From contig DFMV01000048.1 in assembly GCA_002375765.1 (NCBI GenBank), positions 1-36,775 on the forward strand: DNA of 36,775 nucleotides. The letters are read 5' to 3'. The notes beneath the pieces were generated by a model, which was not told the DNA's origin, ran no database searches, and worked only from the letters and a program-made list of their open reading frames with translations. Shown piece after piece: positions 1 through 8,675 of the stretch (position 1 is the first letter of the stretch; the number at the start of each line of letters is the position of its first letter). The stretch is from Rhizobiales bacterium UBA3584. Lineage in GTDB: Bacteria; Pseudomonadota; Alphaproteobacteria; Rhizobiales; Devosiaceae. Made by a program: the position numbers and the translations under genes.

Positions 1-43
1 GCTTTTTGGCAAGGATCAGCTCTTCGAGCTTTCCCTGGGTCAT
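1..43 (-). CDS. Start of an unidentified gene downstream of gatA (partial)
   Basis: Only the first 14 codons are inside the window ([14 protein letters not shown]). The ATG overlaps the gatA stop codon as TAATG, so the two reading frames share one base and are probably translationally coupled. The peptide does not look like the start of GatB, so a small gene may lie between gatA and whatever follows. The family cannot be named from 14 residues. Confidence 0.5.
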   Translation of the reverse strand, partial: MTQGKLEELILAKK

Positions 44-1527
44 TACCACCATTTGGCGGGGGCCAGATCGAGACCGGCGCTCTTTTCAATGACACGACCG
101 GCGGCAAACAGCGTTTCTTCGTCGAACGGCTTGCCGATGAGCTGCAACCCGAGCGGAAGCCCCTGCCCGTCCTTGCCGGCGGGAACCGCGATGCCCGGCA
201 GACCGGCCATGTTGACGGTCACCGTGAAGATGTCGTTGAGATACATCTTGACCGGATCGGCGTGCAGTTCCTGATCGGCGATGCCGAAGGCTGCAGAGGG
301 CGTTGCCGGGGTCAGGATGGCATCCACACCGGCGTTGAAGGCGTCCTCGAAATCGCGCTTGATGAGCGTGCGGACCTTCTGGGCACGAACGTAATAGGCG
401 TCGTAATAGCCGGCCGAAAGCACATAGGTGCCGATCATCACCCGGCGCTTGACCTCACGACCGAACCCTTCGGCGCGGGTCAACTCGTACATGTCGGTGA
501 TGTCCTTGCCCGAAACGCGCAACCCGTATTTGACGCCATCGTAGCGGGCGAGGTTGGACGAGGCTTCGGCGGGGGCGACGATGTAATAGGCCGGCAGCGC
601 GTATTTGGTGTGCGGCAGGGAGATGTCCTTGACCGTCGCGCCTTCAGCCTTGAGCCATTCGAGACCCTGGCTCCAGAGCTTTTCGATCTCGGCGGGCATC
701 CCCTCCATACGGTATTCGGCCGGAACGCCGATGGTGAGTCCCTTCACGCCCCGCTCCACGGCAGCGGCAAAATCGGGCACGGCCAGATCGACCGACGTCG
801 AATCCTTGGGATCGAACCCGGCCATCGACTGCAGCATCAACGCCGTATCCTCAACCGTGCGGGCAATCGGCCCGGCCTGATCGAGCGAGGAGGCAAAGGC
901 TACGGTGCCCCAGCGCGAGCAGCGGCCATAGGTCGGCTTGATGCCCACGGTGCCGGTGAACGCTGCAGGCTGGCGGATCGAACCGCCCGTGTCGGTGGCC
1001 GTCGCGCCGGCGCACAGCCACGCGGAAACCGCGGCGGCGGAACCGCCCGAGGAGCCACCGGGCACCAGGTCCTTGTTGCCGCCCTCCCCGCGCCAGGGAT
1101 TGACCACCGGCCCGTAATAGGAGGTCTCGTTGGACGAACCCATGGCAAACTCATCCATGTTGAGCTTGCCCAGCATGACGGCGCCATCGGCCCACAGGTG
1201 TTCGGTGACCGTCGATTCATATTCGGGCTTGAAGCCATCGAGGATGTGGCTGGCGGCTTGGGTGTGGACGCCCTTGGTCGCAAACAGATCCTTGACGCCC
1301 AGCGGCACGCCCTCGAGCATGCCGTTGTCGCCGGACGCAATTTTCGCGTCGGACGCCTTGGCCATCTCACGGGCCTTGTCGGCGGTGACGGTGACATAGG
1401 CGTTGAGCTTGTCGTTGCCGGCCTCAATGGCCGAAATGTAGGAATCGGTGGCTTCGAGTGCCGTGAACTCCTTGGCAGCGATGCCATCGCGCAGGGCTTT
1501 AAGGCTCAGACGGGTAAGATCGGTCAC
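43..1527 (-). CDS. gatA: Aspartyl/glutamyl-tRNA amidotransferase subunit A
   Basis: This is the amidase subunit of GatCAB. It releases ammonia from glutamine, which is used to convert Glu-tRNA(Gln) (and often Asp-tRNA(Asn)) into the correctly amidated tRNA. The 494 residues match the family length. The amidase-signature triad is visible: Lys79 in GVKDLF, the cis-Ser near 159 in GGSSGGS, and the nucleophile Ser183 in [10 protein letters not shown]; the 24-residue spacing between the two serines is the family norm. Translation starts at GTG 1527, preceded by an AAGGAT ribosome site that overlaps the stop codon of the upstream GNAT gene. It belongs to a gatC-GNAT-gatA operon; gatB is not in the window. 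Confidence 0.97.
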   Translation of the reverse strand: MTDLTRLSLKALRDGIAAKEFTALEATDSYISAIEAGNDKLNAYVTVTADKAREMAKASDAKIASGDNGMLEGVPLGVKDLFATKGVHTQAASHILDGFKPEYESTVTEHLWADGAVMLGKLNMDEFAMGSSNETSYYGPVVNPWRGEGGNKDLVPGGSSGGSAAAVSAWLCAGATATDTGGSIRQPAAFTGTVGIKPTYGRCSRWGTVAFASSLDQAGPIARTVEDTALMLQSMAGFDPKDSTSVDLAVPDFAAAVERGVKGLTIGVPAEYRMEGMPAEIEKLWSQGLEWLKAEGATVKDISLPHTKYALPAYYIVAPAEASSNLARYDGVKYGLRVSGKDITDMYELTRAEGFGREVKRRVMIGTYVLSAGYYDAYYVRAQKVRTLIKRDFEDAFNAGVDAILTPATPSAAFGIADQELHADPVKMYLNDIFTVTVNMAGLPGIAVPAGKDGQGLPLGLQLIGKPFDEETLFAAGRVIEKSAGLDLAPAKWW

Positions 1528-1537
1528 GGATAAATCC

Positions 1538-2005
1538 TTAGATCAGGGCCTTTTCGTAAAAGGCCGAATATTCGCTATCGGGGTAATCGAGAAAGGCGCC
1601 GCAACGGGAAAAGCCACCGCGCTCGTAGAGCCGCCAGGCCGGCTCGAACCCGGCCACGTTTCCGGTTTCGAGCTTGAGCATTTTGACGCCCTTTTGCCGG
1701 GCAAGGGCTTCGATGGCATCGAGCAGCGCCACGCCAACGCGTTGGCCGCGCACTTCCGGCAAGGTGTACATGCGCTTGACCTCCGCCATGTCATCGCCGA
1801 ACGTTTTCAGAGCGCCCATGCCCACCGGCTGCCCAGCCTCATCACGGGCGATAAACACCGTGGTGTCGTCACCCGCCATCTGCTCGACGGTCATCTGGAA
1901 CTGAAATTGCGGCGGCGACAACGGGTTGAGATAGGCGTTGAGCGCCTTGACCAGCGCCCGCACCTCATCGGTGAGCGGTGTCTCGATGGCAATGGTTGCG
2001 GCCAC
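1538..2005 (-). CDS. GNAT-family N-acetyltransferase
   Basis: A 155-residue GCN5-related acetyltransferase. The acetyl-CoA-binding motif A is seen as [14 protein letters not shown] around residues 85-98, after the beta4 strand ([13 protein letters not shown]). The C-terminal [13 protein letters not shown] is the usual GNAT motif B. The substrate cannot be predicted. It sits between gatC and gatA with gaps of 3 and 10 bases, so it is almost certainly cotranscribed. The start is GTG 2005 with a GGAG six bases upstream inside the end of gatC. An acetyltransferase between the two subunit genes is an insertion relative to the simple gatCA order; whether it acts on translation components is unknown. 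Confidence 0.9.
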   Translation of the reverse strand: MAATIAIETPLTDEVRALVKALNAYLNPLSPPQFQFQMTVEQMAGDDTTVFIARDEAGQPVGMGALKTFGDDMAEVKRMYTLPEVRGQRVGVALLDAIEALARQKGVKMLKLETGNVAGFEPAWRLYERGGFSRCGAFLDYPDSEYSAFYEKALI

Positions 2006-2008
2006 GGC

Positions 2009-2296
2009 CTACTCCACGACCTTGGGAACCATGAAGAAATTGTCTTCCGAAATCGGCGCGTTGGCGACAATCCTGTCGGCATAGCCGCCATCGGTCACCT
2101 TGTCTTCGCGGCGGCGCAGCGTCATCGGGGTCACCGAATTCATCGGCTCGACGCCCTCGACATCGACTTCGCCGAGTTGCTCGACGAAACCGAGAATGGC
2201 GTTGAGTTCACCCTCATAGGCGGCGACCTCGTCTTCGGTGATCCGGATGCGGGCCAGACGCCCGATGCGTCTTACTGTATCGGCGTCGACCGACAT
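2009..2296 (-). CDS. gatC: Aspartyl/glutamyl-tRNA amidotransferase subunit C
   Basis: The small GatC subunit wraps around GatA and stabilises the GatCAB complex. About 95 residues, as expected. The N-terminal helix [16 protein letters not shown] and the following [16 protein letters not shown] segment are typical; the C-terminus FFMVPKVVE is the family ending. Two in-frame ATG codons exist, at 2302 and 2296. The AGGAG ribosome site directly abuts the first and is six bases from the second, so 2296 is the better start. First gene of the gat operon. The 105 bases upstream contain a short GGGC...GCCC hairpin but no clear promoter. Confidence 0.95.
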   Translation of the reverse strand: MSVDADTVRRIGRLARIRITEDEVAAYEGELNAILGFVEQLGEVDVEGVEPMNSVTPMTLRRREDKVTDGGYADRIVANAPISEDNFFMVPKVVE

Positions 2297-2407
2297 AGCC
2301 ATCTCCTAGCAAACATTTTGTTGAATGGGCTTTTAGCAATGGGCGTCCGGCAAACGCAATCGGCAAATCCGCCCATCGAAGGGCTTTATACGCCCGATTG
2401 GTTCTTC

Positions 2408-2944
2408 TTACACTTCCACGGCCAGCCGCGGCTCAAGAACGATCAGGCCTGTCTGGCCCAACTTGGGTGCAAGCGTCTCGAAAGCCGCATCGATCTCTCC
2501 ATCGTCGACCGCTAGCGCGATGAGGCGCGGCCGGTCGATATCGAGCAAGGCTGTGCCATGCGCCGCGCATTGGGCGCCCGATCCTGCGAGAACGATAACA
2601 CCATTGTCCGCAAACCGAGACCACTGCGCCCCTGCCCCGGCATCTTCGAGAACCAGCAATCCTTCATCGACCGAATAGGCAACAAGCCCGCGCGCGCCCA
2701 AACGGTAGAGATCGAGCCCCTCATCGCCCGCTTCCTGGTCGATCAGCCGCGTGCGGCGGCGCGGGCGCCATGCCAGTGGATCGAACTGGGCGAGATCGGG
2801 ACTCTGGGCCGAAATGACGGTCTGGGCTCCAGCGATCAGTTCTGTGCGGTCGATCCCCTCGGGCGCGCCCTCGACATAGGTCACGATAATCCGTCCCCCG
2901 ATCTGGATGCGAAAGGTCATGTTGGCAAACCAGGTGATCTTCAT
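2408..2944 (-). CDS. Degenerate metallo-beta-lactamase-fold-like protein
   Basis: A 178-residue protein. Its first residues (MKITWFANMTFRIQIGGRII) follow the opening strands of the small metal-dependent hydrolases of the MBL fold, which typically begin MKITWLGHSAFRI..GG..I. That family often lies beside ruvX in Hyphomicrobiales (recollection, not checked). Here the Gly-His of the first loop is replaced by Ala-Asn, the usual Asp-Pro after strand 2 is Thr-Tyr, and no HxHxDH motif is present, so hydrolase activity is unlikely. I prefer ATG 2944, with AAGGGA nine bases upstream; ATG 2953 is possible but too close to that site. Divergent from ruvX with a 75-base gap. Confidence 0.7.
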   Translation of the reverse strand: MKITWFANMTFRIQIGGRIIVTYVEGAPEGIDRTELIAGAQTVISAQSPDLAQFDPLAWRPRRRTRLIDQEAGDEGLDLYRLGARGLVAYSVDEGLLVLEDAGAGAQWSRFADNGVIVLAGSGAQCAAHGTALLDIDRPRLIALAVDDGEIDAAFETLAPKLGQTGLIVLEPRLAVEV

Positions 2945-3019
2945 TTGAGCCATTTCCCTTGCCAGTGCCGCGCAAACTGCTGATAAGCCGACAGACAGCT
3001 CTCCGCAAGGAACCACGCG

Positions 3020-3478
3020 ATGACCGATACTCCCTACCCCCTCGCTGACCTGCATCCTGCCGGCAAGCTGATGGGGCTCGATCTGGGGACAAAAACCATC
3101 GGAGTGGCAATATCCGATTCCCTGCGCATGGCGGCTTCGCCAATCGAAACCATCAAGCGCACCAAATTTACCGCCGATGCCGAGCGCCTGCTGACCCTGA
3201 TCGCCCAGAACAATGTGACTGGGATCGTCATGGGCCTGCCGCTCAACATGGACGGCACCGAAGGCCCCCGGGCTCAGTCGGCAAGGGCGTTCGTTCGGAA
3301 CTTGAAGCAAAAAACCGATCTGCCGATCGTGTTCTGGGATGAGCGCATGTCCACGATGGCTGTTACCCGCACCATGCTGGAAGCCGATCTGTCGCGCGCC
3401 AAGCGAGCCGAAGTCGTCGACAAGCTGGCCGCAAGCTACATCCTGCAGGGTGCGCTGGACCGTTTACGCCGCAACTGA
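3020..3478 (+). CDS. ruvX: Putative pre-16S rRNA nuclease / Holliday junction resolvase-like protein RuvX (YqgF)
   Basis: A 152-residue RNase-H-fold protein of the YqgF family. In E. coli YqgF acts in maturation of the 16S rRNA 5' end; the resolvase name is historical. The first catalytic Asp lies in [15 protein letters not shown] (Asp21). [10 protein letters not shown] and [11 protein letters not shown] are the other conserved blocks, and a C-terminal [13 protein letters not shown] helix carries the last acidic residue. AAGGAA precedes the ATG by eight bases. Its 3' end overlaps the convergent AraC-type gene by 15 bases, so no separate terminator fits between them. Confidence 0.95.
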   Translation: MTDTPYPLADLHPAGKLMGLDLGTKTIGVAISDSLRMAASPIETIKRTKFTADAERLLTLIAQNNVTGIVMGLPLNMDGTEGPRAQSARAFVRNLKQKTDLPIVFWDERMSTMAVTRTMLEADLSRAKRAEVVDKLAASYILQGALDRLRRN

Positions 3479-4417
3479 GCGCCGCATCGCACCGGGCGGT
3501 TTGCCGAAATGCTGCCGGAAGGCCCGGCTGAAGGCAGCCTCGGATCGATACCCCGCCTCCCGCGCCACCGAAGCCAGCGGGTCGGTGCTTTCCATGAGAC
3601 GCGCCCGCGCCAGATGCAGCCGCCATTGGGCGAGATAAGCCATGGCTGACTGCCCAAGCCGCGCGCTGAACCGCGCCGAAAAGGCAGAACGCGACATGCC
3701 CGCCTGCCTGGCCAGTTGCGTGAGGGTCCAGTCGGTTTGCGGGTAACGATGAATCGCCACCAGCGCGCGTCCCAATTGCGGATCGCGCAGCGCGGCAAGC
3801 CAACCCTGTTCGCTCTCGGGCGCGGAATCGAGCCAGGCCCTGATGGCCTGGATGACGAGAATATCGGCCAGCCGCGTCATCACGATTTCACCGCCCGGCT
3901 TGAGCGCACTCGCCTCTCGCGCAATCAGCCCCAGCGTGCTCCCCACCCAGTCACCCAGAGATTCGTCCCAACCGTCGATACGAATGATGCGAGGCAGGGT
4001 GCTCATCATGCGTTGGCCCGCAACGCTATCGAACTGAACGACGCCCGCCATCGCCCGCGTCAGTTCACCGCCGCCGCCATAGGTCATCAATTCATAGCGC
4101 TCGCTGATTTTCTCGACCGGCAGATCAAACAGCGGTACGGCGCGCGCATCTGCATCGCTCAGCAGCCGAAAGCTGTCGCCATGTGGGATCAGCACCATGG
4201 TGCCTGCCGATAGCGGAACGCTCTCTCCATCGATTTCAGCAATGCAGCGTCCGGCGGTGACGATCACAAAGATCATCGAATCCACCAACCTTGGCATGAT
4301 CAGCCCCCAGGGTGCAGTCATGGTGGCGCGGCAATAAAGCGTTCCGGTGAGCCGCAACATATGCAGGACTTCTCCAAGCGGGTCGGCCAGCGGTGCGGGT
4401 TGAAAACAATCATCCAT
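3464..4417 (-). CDS. AraC-family transcriptional regulator with N-terminal cupin domain
   Basis: A 317-residue regulator. Residues 1 to about 200 form a cupin-type sensor ([20 protein letters not shown] start, as in the cupin_6 group of AraC proteins). About residues 215-310 carry two helix-turn-helix motifs: [19 protein letters not shown] and [21 protein letters not shown], ending in [10 protein letters not shown]. It is divergent from the NmrA/DUF4345/DUF1772 genes and separated from them by 133 bases holding a perfect inverted repeat, so it probably controls both itself and that operon. The inducing ligand is unknown. Confidence 0.92.
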   Translation of the reverse strand: MDDCFQPAPLADPLGEVLHMLRLTGTLYCRATMTAPWGLIMPRLVDSMIFVIVTAGRCIAEIDGESVPLSAGTMVLIPHGDSFRLLSDADARAVPLFDLPVEKISERYELMTYGGGGELTRAMAGVVQFDSVAGQRMMSTLPRIIRIDGWDESLGDWVGSTLGLIAREASALKPGGEIVMTRLADILVIQAIRAWLDSAPESEQGWLAALRDPQLGRALVAIHRYPQTDWTLTQLARQAGMSRSAFSARFSARLGQSAMAYLAQWRLHLARARLMESTDPLASVAREAGYRSEAAFSRAFRQHFGKPPGAMRRSVAA

Positions 4418-4442
4418 ACCAGAGAGCCTAGACCGACAACCT

Positions 4443-4470
4443 CAGAACGTCCAGTCATTTGGACGTTCTG
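4443..4470. promoter_or_regulatory. Perfect 11-bp inverted repeat, probable operator of the AraC-type regulator
   Basis: CAGAACGTCCA and TGGACGTTCTG are exact reverse complements separated by GTCATT. The repeat starts 26 bases upstream of the regulator start codon and ends 25 bases before a candidate -35 box of the divergent operon. There is no U-tract, so it is not a terminator. The position suits autorepression on one side and activation on the other. That the neighbouring AraC protein binds it is inference. Confidence 0.6.
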
Positions 4471-4494
4471 CAAATACGCACGGATTTTCCATCA

Positions 4495-4523
4495 TTGATC
4501 GTCCAACTGCTCCCGGCGATATT
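4495..4523 (+). promoter_or_regulatory. Candidate promoter of the NmrA/DUF4345/DUF1772 operon
   Basis: TTGATC (4495-4500) and GATATT (4518-4523) are 17 bases apart and lie about 28 bases before the NmrA-type start codon. The inverted repeat at 4443-4470 would be centred near -74. The match is by eye only. Confidence 0.4.
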
Positions 4524-4550
4524 GGCAACATCGTTAGCAGGAGAGAAGAA

Positions 4551-5381
4551 ATGACGTTCGACAACCCCATTCTCGTCATTGGCGCGACCGGCAAGATCGG
4601 CTCACGCGTCGCCAGCCGTATGGCCGCGTTGGACCATGCCCACCGCGCGGTTTCGCGCTCCACCAACCCTGCCTTCAATTGGGAGGACCCCGCGACCTGG
4701 GCAGACGCAATGCGCGGCATGCGCAGCGCGTTCGTGACCTACGTACCCGACCTCGCCGCGCCCGGCGCACCTGAAGTCGTCGAACACCTTGCCGCCGTGG
4801 CCAGAGCAGAGGGACTGCGCAAGATTGTCCTCCTCTCGGGCCGTGGCGAACGCGGAGCCGAACTTTCCGAGGACAGATTGAGCCGGAGTGGTCTTGATTA
4901 TGCTGTCGTTCGCGCCAGTTGGTTCAATCAGAACTTCGATGAAGGCATGCTGCTGCCGTCCATCCTTTCGGGCACGCTTGCCCTGGCCGCCGGCGACAAA
5001 CTCGAGCCCTTCGTCGATGCCGACGACATTGCAGACGTGGCCGTCGCGGCACTGCTCGATGATCGGCACAACGGCCATACCTATGACGTGACCGGACCAC
5101 GGCTCATGACCTTTGCCGATGCCGCGAGCGAAATAGCCGCAGCGGCCGGACGCGCAGTCAATTACGTCCCGCTCAGCATCGAAGACTTCCACGCCGCATT
5201 GCTGGCTGAAATGGGCAGGGCCGAAGCTGACCTGCTGACCAGTATCTGCGCCGAAGTGTTCGACGGGCGCAATGAATGGGTGGGCGACGGCGTCCAGAAG
5301 GCACTGGGGCGCGAACCGCGTGATTTTGCGGATTACGTGCGCAACGCGATCGCCAAGGGCGCATGGCGGCAGGCTGCATGA
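4551..5381 (+). CDS. NmrA-like NAD(P)-binding (SDR-type) protein
   Basis: A 276-residue atypical short-chain dehydrogenase of the NmrA/ergot-alkaloid-reductase kind. The dinucleotide-binding loop is LVIGATGKIGSRVASRM at residues 8-24. Later blocks IVLLSGRGERGAE, YAVVRASWFNQNF and PFVDADDIADVAVAALL are typical of NmrA-like proteins, which lack the classical SDR Tyr-x3-Lys dyad. It may be a sensor or a reductase of a small organic compound; the substrate is unknown. AGGAGA lies about seven bases before the ATG. It is the first gene of a three-gene operon, its stop overlapping the next start, and is divergent from the AraC regulator. Confidence 0.88.
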   Translation: MTFDNPILVIGATGKIGSRVASRMAALDHAHRAVSRSTNPAFNWEDPATWADAMRGMRSAFVTYVPDLAAPGAPEVVEHLAAVARAEGLRKIVLLSGRGERGAELSEDRLSRSGLDYAVVRASWFNQNFDEGMLLPSILSGTLALAAGDKLEPFVDADDIADVAVAALLDDRHNGHTYDVTGPRLMTFADAASEIAAAAGRAVNYVPLSIEDFHAALLAEMGRAEADLLTSICAEVFDGRNEWVGDGVQKALGREPRDFADYVRNAIAKGAWRQAA

Positions 5382-5773
5382 TGGAGCGACTGGAAACCAT
5401 CTATCTTTTGGCCGCCGGCGCTGTCGCGCTCCTGATCGGGCTGGGAATGGTCGCCCTGCCGGACCCCTTCTACGCAGGCTATGGCATTGATCCGGCAGCA
5501 TCGACCGATCTGGCAAACGAGTTGCGTTCGCCGGGCCTTTGGTTTGTATTGGTCGGTGCCACCATGGGGCTCGGTCCCTTCCGGCCCGGTCTGGGCCGCA
5601 TCGCGCTTGGTATCGCAGCGGCATTCTATCTCAGCTACGCTGCGGCGCGCGGCGTTTCCTTGGTTCTTGATGGCCTCCCCGGCTCGGGAATGTTGCTAGC
5701 AATGATGTCCGAACTTTTGCTCGGTACAATCGGCGCGCTGCTTGTTTGGCGACGACGATCCACCCGGAGATGA
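5378..5773 (+). CDS. DUF4345 membrane protein
   Basis: A 131-residue integral membrane protein with about four hydrophobic helices (near residues 6-24, 45-65, 70-90 and 100-122), ending in a short basic tail WRRRSTRR. The spacing of LxGLGMVALPDPFY, NELRSPGLWFVLVGATMGL and the C-terminal SELLLGTIGALLVWRR fits DUF4345, whose function is unknown. The start ATG 5378 overlaps the stop of the NmrA-type gene (ATGA), so the two are translationally coupled; ATG 5381 is an adjacent alternative. A membrane partner of the neighbouring redox proteins is plausible but unproven. Confidence 0.82.
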   Translation: MMERLETIYLLAAGAVALLIGLGMVALPDPFYAGYGIDPAASTDLANELRSPGLWFVLVGATMGLGPFRPGLGRIALGIAAAFYLSYAAARGVSLVLDGLPGSGMLLAMMSELLLGTIGALLVWRRRSTRR

Positions 5774-5833
5774 CAAAGGCGCTGTCATCGCACCGCAACG
5801 CATGCACGATAAGGCCAACCAACGGAGAACGAT

Positions 5834-6337
5834 ATGACCTATTTCGCGGGCATACTGGCCACGCTGGCCTTCATCACCAGCGCCATCATGGCAGGTTTTT
5901 TCTTTGCCTATTCCATCTCGGTGATGTGGGGCCTGGACGCGGCGGCGCCAGCTTCTGCGATCGATGGCATGCAAGGCATCAACACGGTGATCCAGAACCC
6001 CTGGTTCTTCCCCAACTTTTTCGGCGCTCCGGTCTTTGCCGTCCTCGCTGCCATCGTCTTTTTCTCCATGGGACTGCGCGACGTCGGCATCGTCTTCGGA
6101 TTGGCCGCTCTCGCCTATCTGATCGGCGCCTTCGGCATAACCGTAGCTGTCAACGTCCCCATGAATGAAGCCCTGGGTGCGGAATCTATCCCCCAAGAGG
6201 CCGAAACTGCCCGCGCGCTCTGGGTGGACTATTCGAGCCGCTGGACCTGGTGGAACCACATCCGCACCCTCTCCAGTATCGTCTCGACGCTGCTTTGCGG
6301 CATTGCGATATTTCTCGCCGGGCGGTCAATGGCCTAA
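5834..6337 (+). CDS. DUF1772 (anthrone oxygenase family) membrane protein
   Basis: A 167-residue protein with four predicted membrane helices (about residues 5-28, 58-76, 80-102 and 143-164). The block VAVNVPMNEAL followed by RALWVDYSSRWTWWNHIRT is the signature of DUF1772, a family that includes fungal anthrone oxygenases, which oxidise anthrones to anthraquinones. Bacterial members are poorly characterised. GGAGA lies eight bases before the ATG. It is the last gene of the AraC-controlled set; with the NmrA-like protein it suggests oxidation or detoxification of a small aromatic compound, which is inference only. Confidence 0.85.
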   Translation: MTYFAGILATLAFITSAIMAGFFFAYSISVMWGLDAAAPASAIDGMQGINTVIQNPWFFPNFFGAPVFAVLAAIVFFSMGLRDVGIVFGLAALAYLIGAFGITVAVNVPMNEALGAESIPQEAETARALWVDYSSRWTWWNHIRTLSSIVSTLLCGIAIFLAGRSMA

Positions 6338-6406
6338 AATCGCCAATAGGGCCTTGCCGTTGGCCGGACCTTGGGGTACGCACCGCTAGTCGCAGTGGGA
6401 ACCCCT

Positions 6407-7384
6407 ATGGCACGTCCAGCACCCGACACGTCGGACACATCCTCGGCCTCCTTTCTCCCTTTCCGTTACAGGCATTTGTTGGGAATCGCCCAGCTCAATC
6501 CGGTCGAGATCATCGACCTTCTGGATCGGGCCGAAGCGATGATCCCCATCTCGCGCCAGCGCAAGACGCTGCCGAGCTTGGCGGGCAAGACCCAGATCAA
6601 TCTGTTTTTCGAAAACTCGACCCGCACCCAGGCGAGTTTCGAGATCGCCGGCAAGCGGCTGGGCGCAACGGTCATGAACATGGCCGTACGAACCTCGTCA
6701 GTCGCCAAGGGCGAAACGTTGATCGATACGGCGGCGACGCTGAACGCCATGCAGCCCGACGCCATCGTCGTGCGGCACGGATCGTCCGGCGCCGTGGAAC
6801 TGCTGAGCCAGAAGGTCGAATGCGCAGTGCTCAACGCCGGAGACGGGGCCCATGAGCACCCCACCCAGGCGTTGCTCGACGCGCTGACCATCCGCCGCCA
6901 CAAGGGCCGTCTGAACGGGCTGACCGTGGCGATCTGCGGCGATATCGCCAACTCGCGCGTCGCCCGCTCCAACCTCATCCTTCTTGGCGCCATGCAGGCC
7001 CGCACCCGGGTCATCGCGCCAAAATCGCTGCTGCCACGCGGCATCGAGCAGATGGCCTCCGAAGTCTTCACCGACATGGATAAGGGCCTCGAGGGCGCCG
7101 ATGTGGTGATGATGCTCCGCCTCCAGAACGAGCGTGCCTCTGGCAAGCTTATCCCGTCGGTGCGCGAATATTACCGCTTCTACGGCCTGGACGCCGACAA
7201 ACTGGCCAAAGCCAATACCGATGCTCTGGTCATGCACCCTGGCCCGATGAACCGCGGCGTGGAGATCGATCCGGCCATCGCCGATGGGCCACAATCGGTA
7301 ATTACCGAACAGGTCGAGATGGGTGTGGCAGTGCGCATGGCGGTGCTCGATGCGCTGCTCAACAAGGAGGACGGCAGTGAATAA
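6407..7384 (+). CDS. pyrB: Aspartate carbamoyltransferase catalytic subunit
   Basis: Catalyses the committed step of pyrimidine synthesis, joining carbamoyl phosphate and aspartate. About 325 residues. The carbamoyl-phosphate loop [13 protein letters not shown] has STRT at 71-74, HPTQALLD begins at 151, and [12 protein letters not shown] is near the C-terminus. I start at ATG 6407; an in-frame TTG at 6371 would add 12 unconserved residues. The roughly 20-residue extension before the core fold is of the sort seen in enzymes that assemble with a dihydroorotase-like partner. The next gene starts inside its 3' end, which fits complex formation. No pyrI-type regulatory subunit gene is present. Confidence 0.96.
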   Translation: MARPAPDTSDTSSASFLPFRYRHLLGIAQLNPVEIIDLLDRAEAMIPISRQRKTLPSLAGKTQINLFFENSTRTQASFEIAGKRLGATVMNMAVRTSSVAKGETLIDTAATLNAMQPDAIVVRHGSSGAVELLSQKVECAVLNAGDGAHEHPTQALLDALTIRRHKGRLNGLTVAICGDIANSRVARSNLILLGAMQARTRVIAPKSLLPRGIEQMASEVFTDMDKGLEGADVVMMLRLQNERASGKLIPSVREYYRFYGLDADKLAKANTDALVMHPGPMNRGVEIDPAIADGPQSVITEQVEMGVAVRMAVLDALLNKEDGSE

Positions 7385-8675
7385 GCCCCTCCTTATAGAA
7401 AACGCCCGCATCATCGATCCAGCAAGCAATGCCGACTTCACCGGTGCGGTGCTGATCGAAAACGGCCGCATCGCCGACATTGTCGAAGGCAAGGCACCGG
7501 GCGCTCCCGAAAAATCCGAGATTATCGATTCCAGGGGTCTGGTGCTGGCGCCGGGCCTCATCGACATGCGGGTGTTCACTGGCGAGCCCGGCCACGAATA
7601 CCGCGAGACGCTCAAGAGCGCCGGTCGTGCGGCGGCTGCGGGCGGAGTGACTTCGATCCTCGTCATGCCCGACACCCAGCCGGTGATCGACAACAGCGCT
7701 TTGGTCGAATTCATTGCGCGTCACGCAGAAGCCACCACTTGCGTCAACGTCCTGCCCACCGCCGCGATCACTACCGGCACCGAGGGCAAGGACCTCACCG
7801 AGTTCGGGTTGCTCAAGGAGGCGGGTGCGATCTGTTTTACCGAAGGACGAAAAGCGCTGCAGAGCAGCGCTGTGATCCGCGCCGCCATGGTCTATGCCAC
7901 CAATTTCGACATGCCGATCATGCACCTGGCCGCCGATGCCCACCTCGTATCCGACGGAGTGATGAACTCGGGTCCTCTGGCCACCTTCCGTGGGCTTAAG
8001 GGCATCCCGGCACAAGCCGAAACCATCCCGCTCGATCGCGACCTGCAACTGGCCCTGATGACCGGCGCGCGTTACCACGCCGCTGCGATTTCGACGGCCC
8101 GTTCCGCCGAACTGGCCGCATTCTACAAACAGCGCAGCAATGCCATTTCAGTCGGCGCGTCGATCAACAATCTGTGCCTCAATGAAAACGACATCGGTTC
8201 ATACCGCACCTTCTTCAAGCTCAACCCGCCCCTGCGAACCGAAGACGACAGGCTGGCCCTCGTCGAAGCGCTCAAGGATGGAACCATCGACGTTATCGTC
8301 TCCGATCACGACCCTCAGGATGCCGAAGGCAAGCGCCAGCCCTTTGCCGATGCGGCAACGGGCGCCATCGGGCTCGAAACCCTGTTGGCCGCCGCGATGC
8401 GGCTCGTCCATTCGGGCGATACAGATCTGATGACCATCCTTCGCGCCATGACAGCCCGGCCCGCCGAAATCCTCGGTATTGAGGCCGGACGTATCGCCAA
8501 GGGCGCCAAAGCCGACCTGTGCCTTTTCGATCCGGACTATCCCTGGATTGTCGAGGAAGCTACCATCCGCTCGCGTTCGACCAACACGACTTTTGAGAAC
8601 GCCCGCATGTCCGGAAAGGTCATGGCGACCCTGGTCGGCGGGCAGATCGTTTATAGAGAGGAAGCCTTCGCATGA
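7377..8675 (+). CDS. pyrC: Dihydroorotase homologue, predicted catalytically inactive (PyrX/PyrC'-type)
   Basis: A 432-residue amidohydrolase-fold protein in the dihydroorotase family. The GTG start at 7377 has AAGGAGG six bases upstream and overlaps the pyrB stop by eight bases. The HxH metal ligands are gone: [14 protein letters not shown] carries Arg65 and Phe67 where active enzymes have DMHVH. The AH of the AHxST block is AAIST, the HH of the TPHH block is NN, and the FSDDG-type metal block reads FTEGR. Asp in VSDHDPQ and Asn in KLNPPLR remain. In Pseudomonas an inactive PyrC' is required to assemble the PyrB holoenzyme; the same role is inferred here. A working dihydroorotase should be encoded elsewhere. 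Confidence 0.9.
   Translation: MNKPLLIENARIIDPASNADFTGAVLIENGRIADIVEGKAPGAPEKSEIIDSRGLVLAPGLIDMRVFTGEPGHEYRETLKSAGRAAAAGGVTSILVMPDTQPVIDNSALVEFIARHAEATTCVNVLPTAAITTGTEGKDLTEFGLLKEAGAICFTEGRKALQSSAVIRAAMVYATNFDMPIMHLAADAHLVSDGVMNSGPLATFRGLKGIPAQAETIPLDRDLQLALMTGARYHAAAISTARSAELAAFYKQRSNAISVGASINNLCLNENDIGSYRTFFKLNPPLRTEDDRLALVEALKDGTIDVIVSDHDPQDAEGKRQPFADAATGAIGLETLLAAAMRLVHSGDTDLMTILRAMTARPAEILGIEAGRIAKGAKADLCLFDPDYPWIVEEATIRSRSTNTTFENARMSGKVMATLVGGQIVYREEAFA

Noticed and set aside
6371..6406. A TTG start extending pyrB by 12 residues
   Set aside because: ATG 6407 is available, and the extra residues do not resemble the family.
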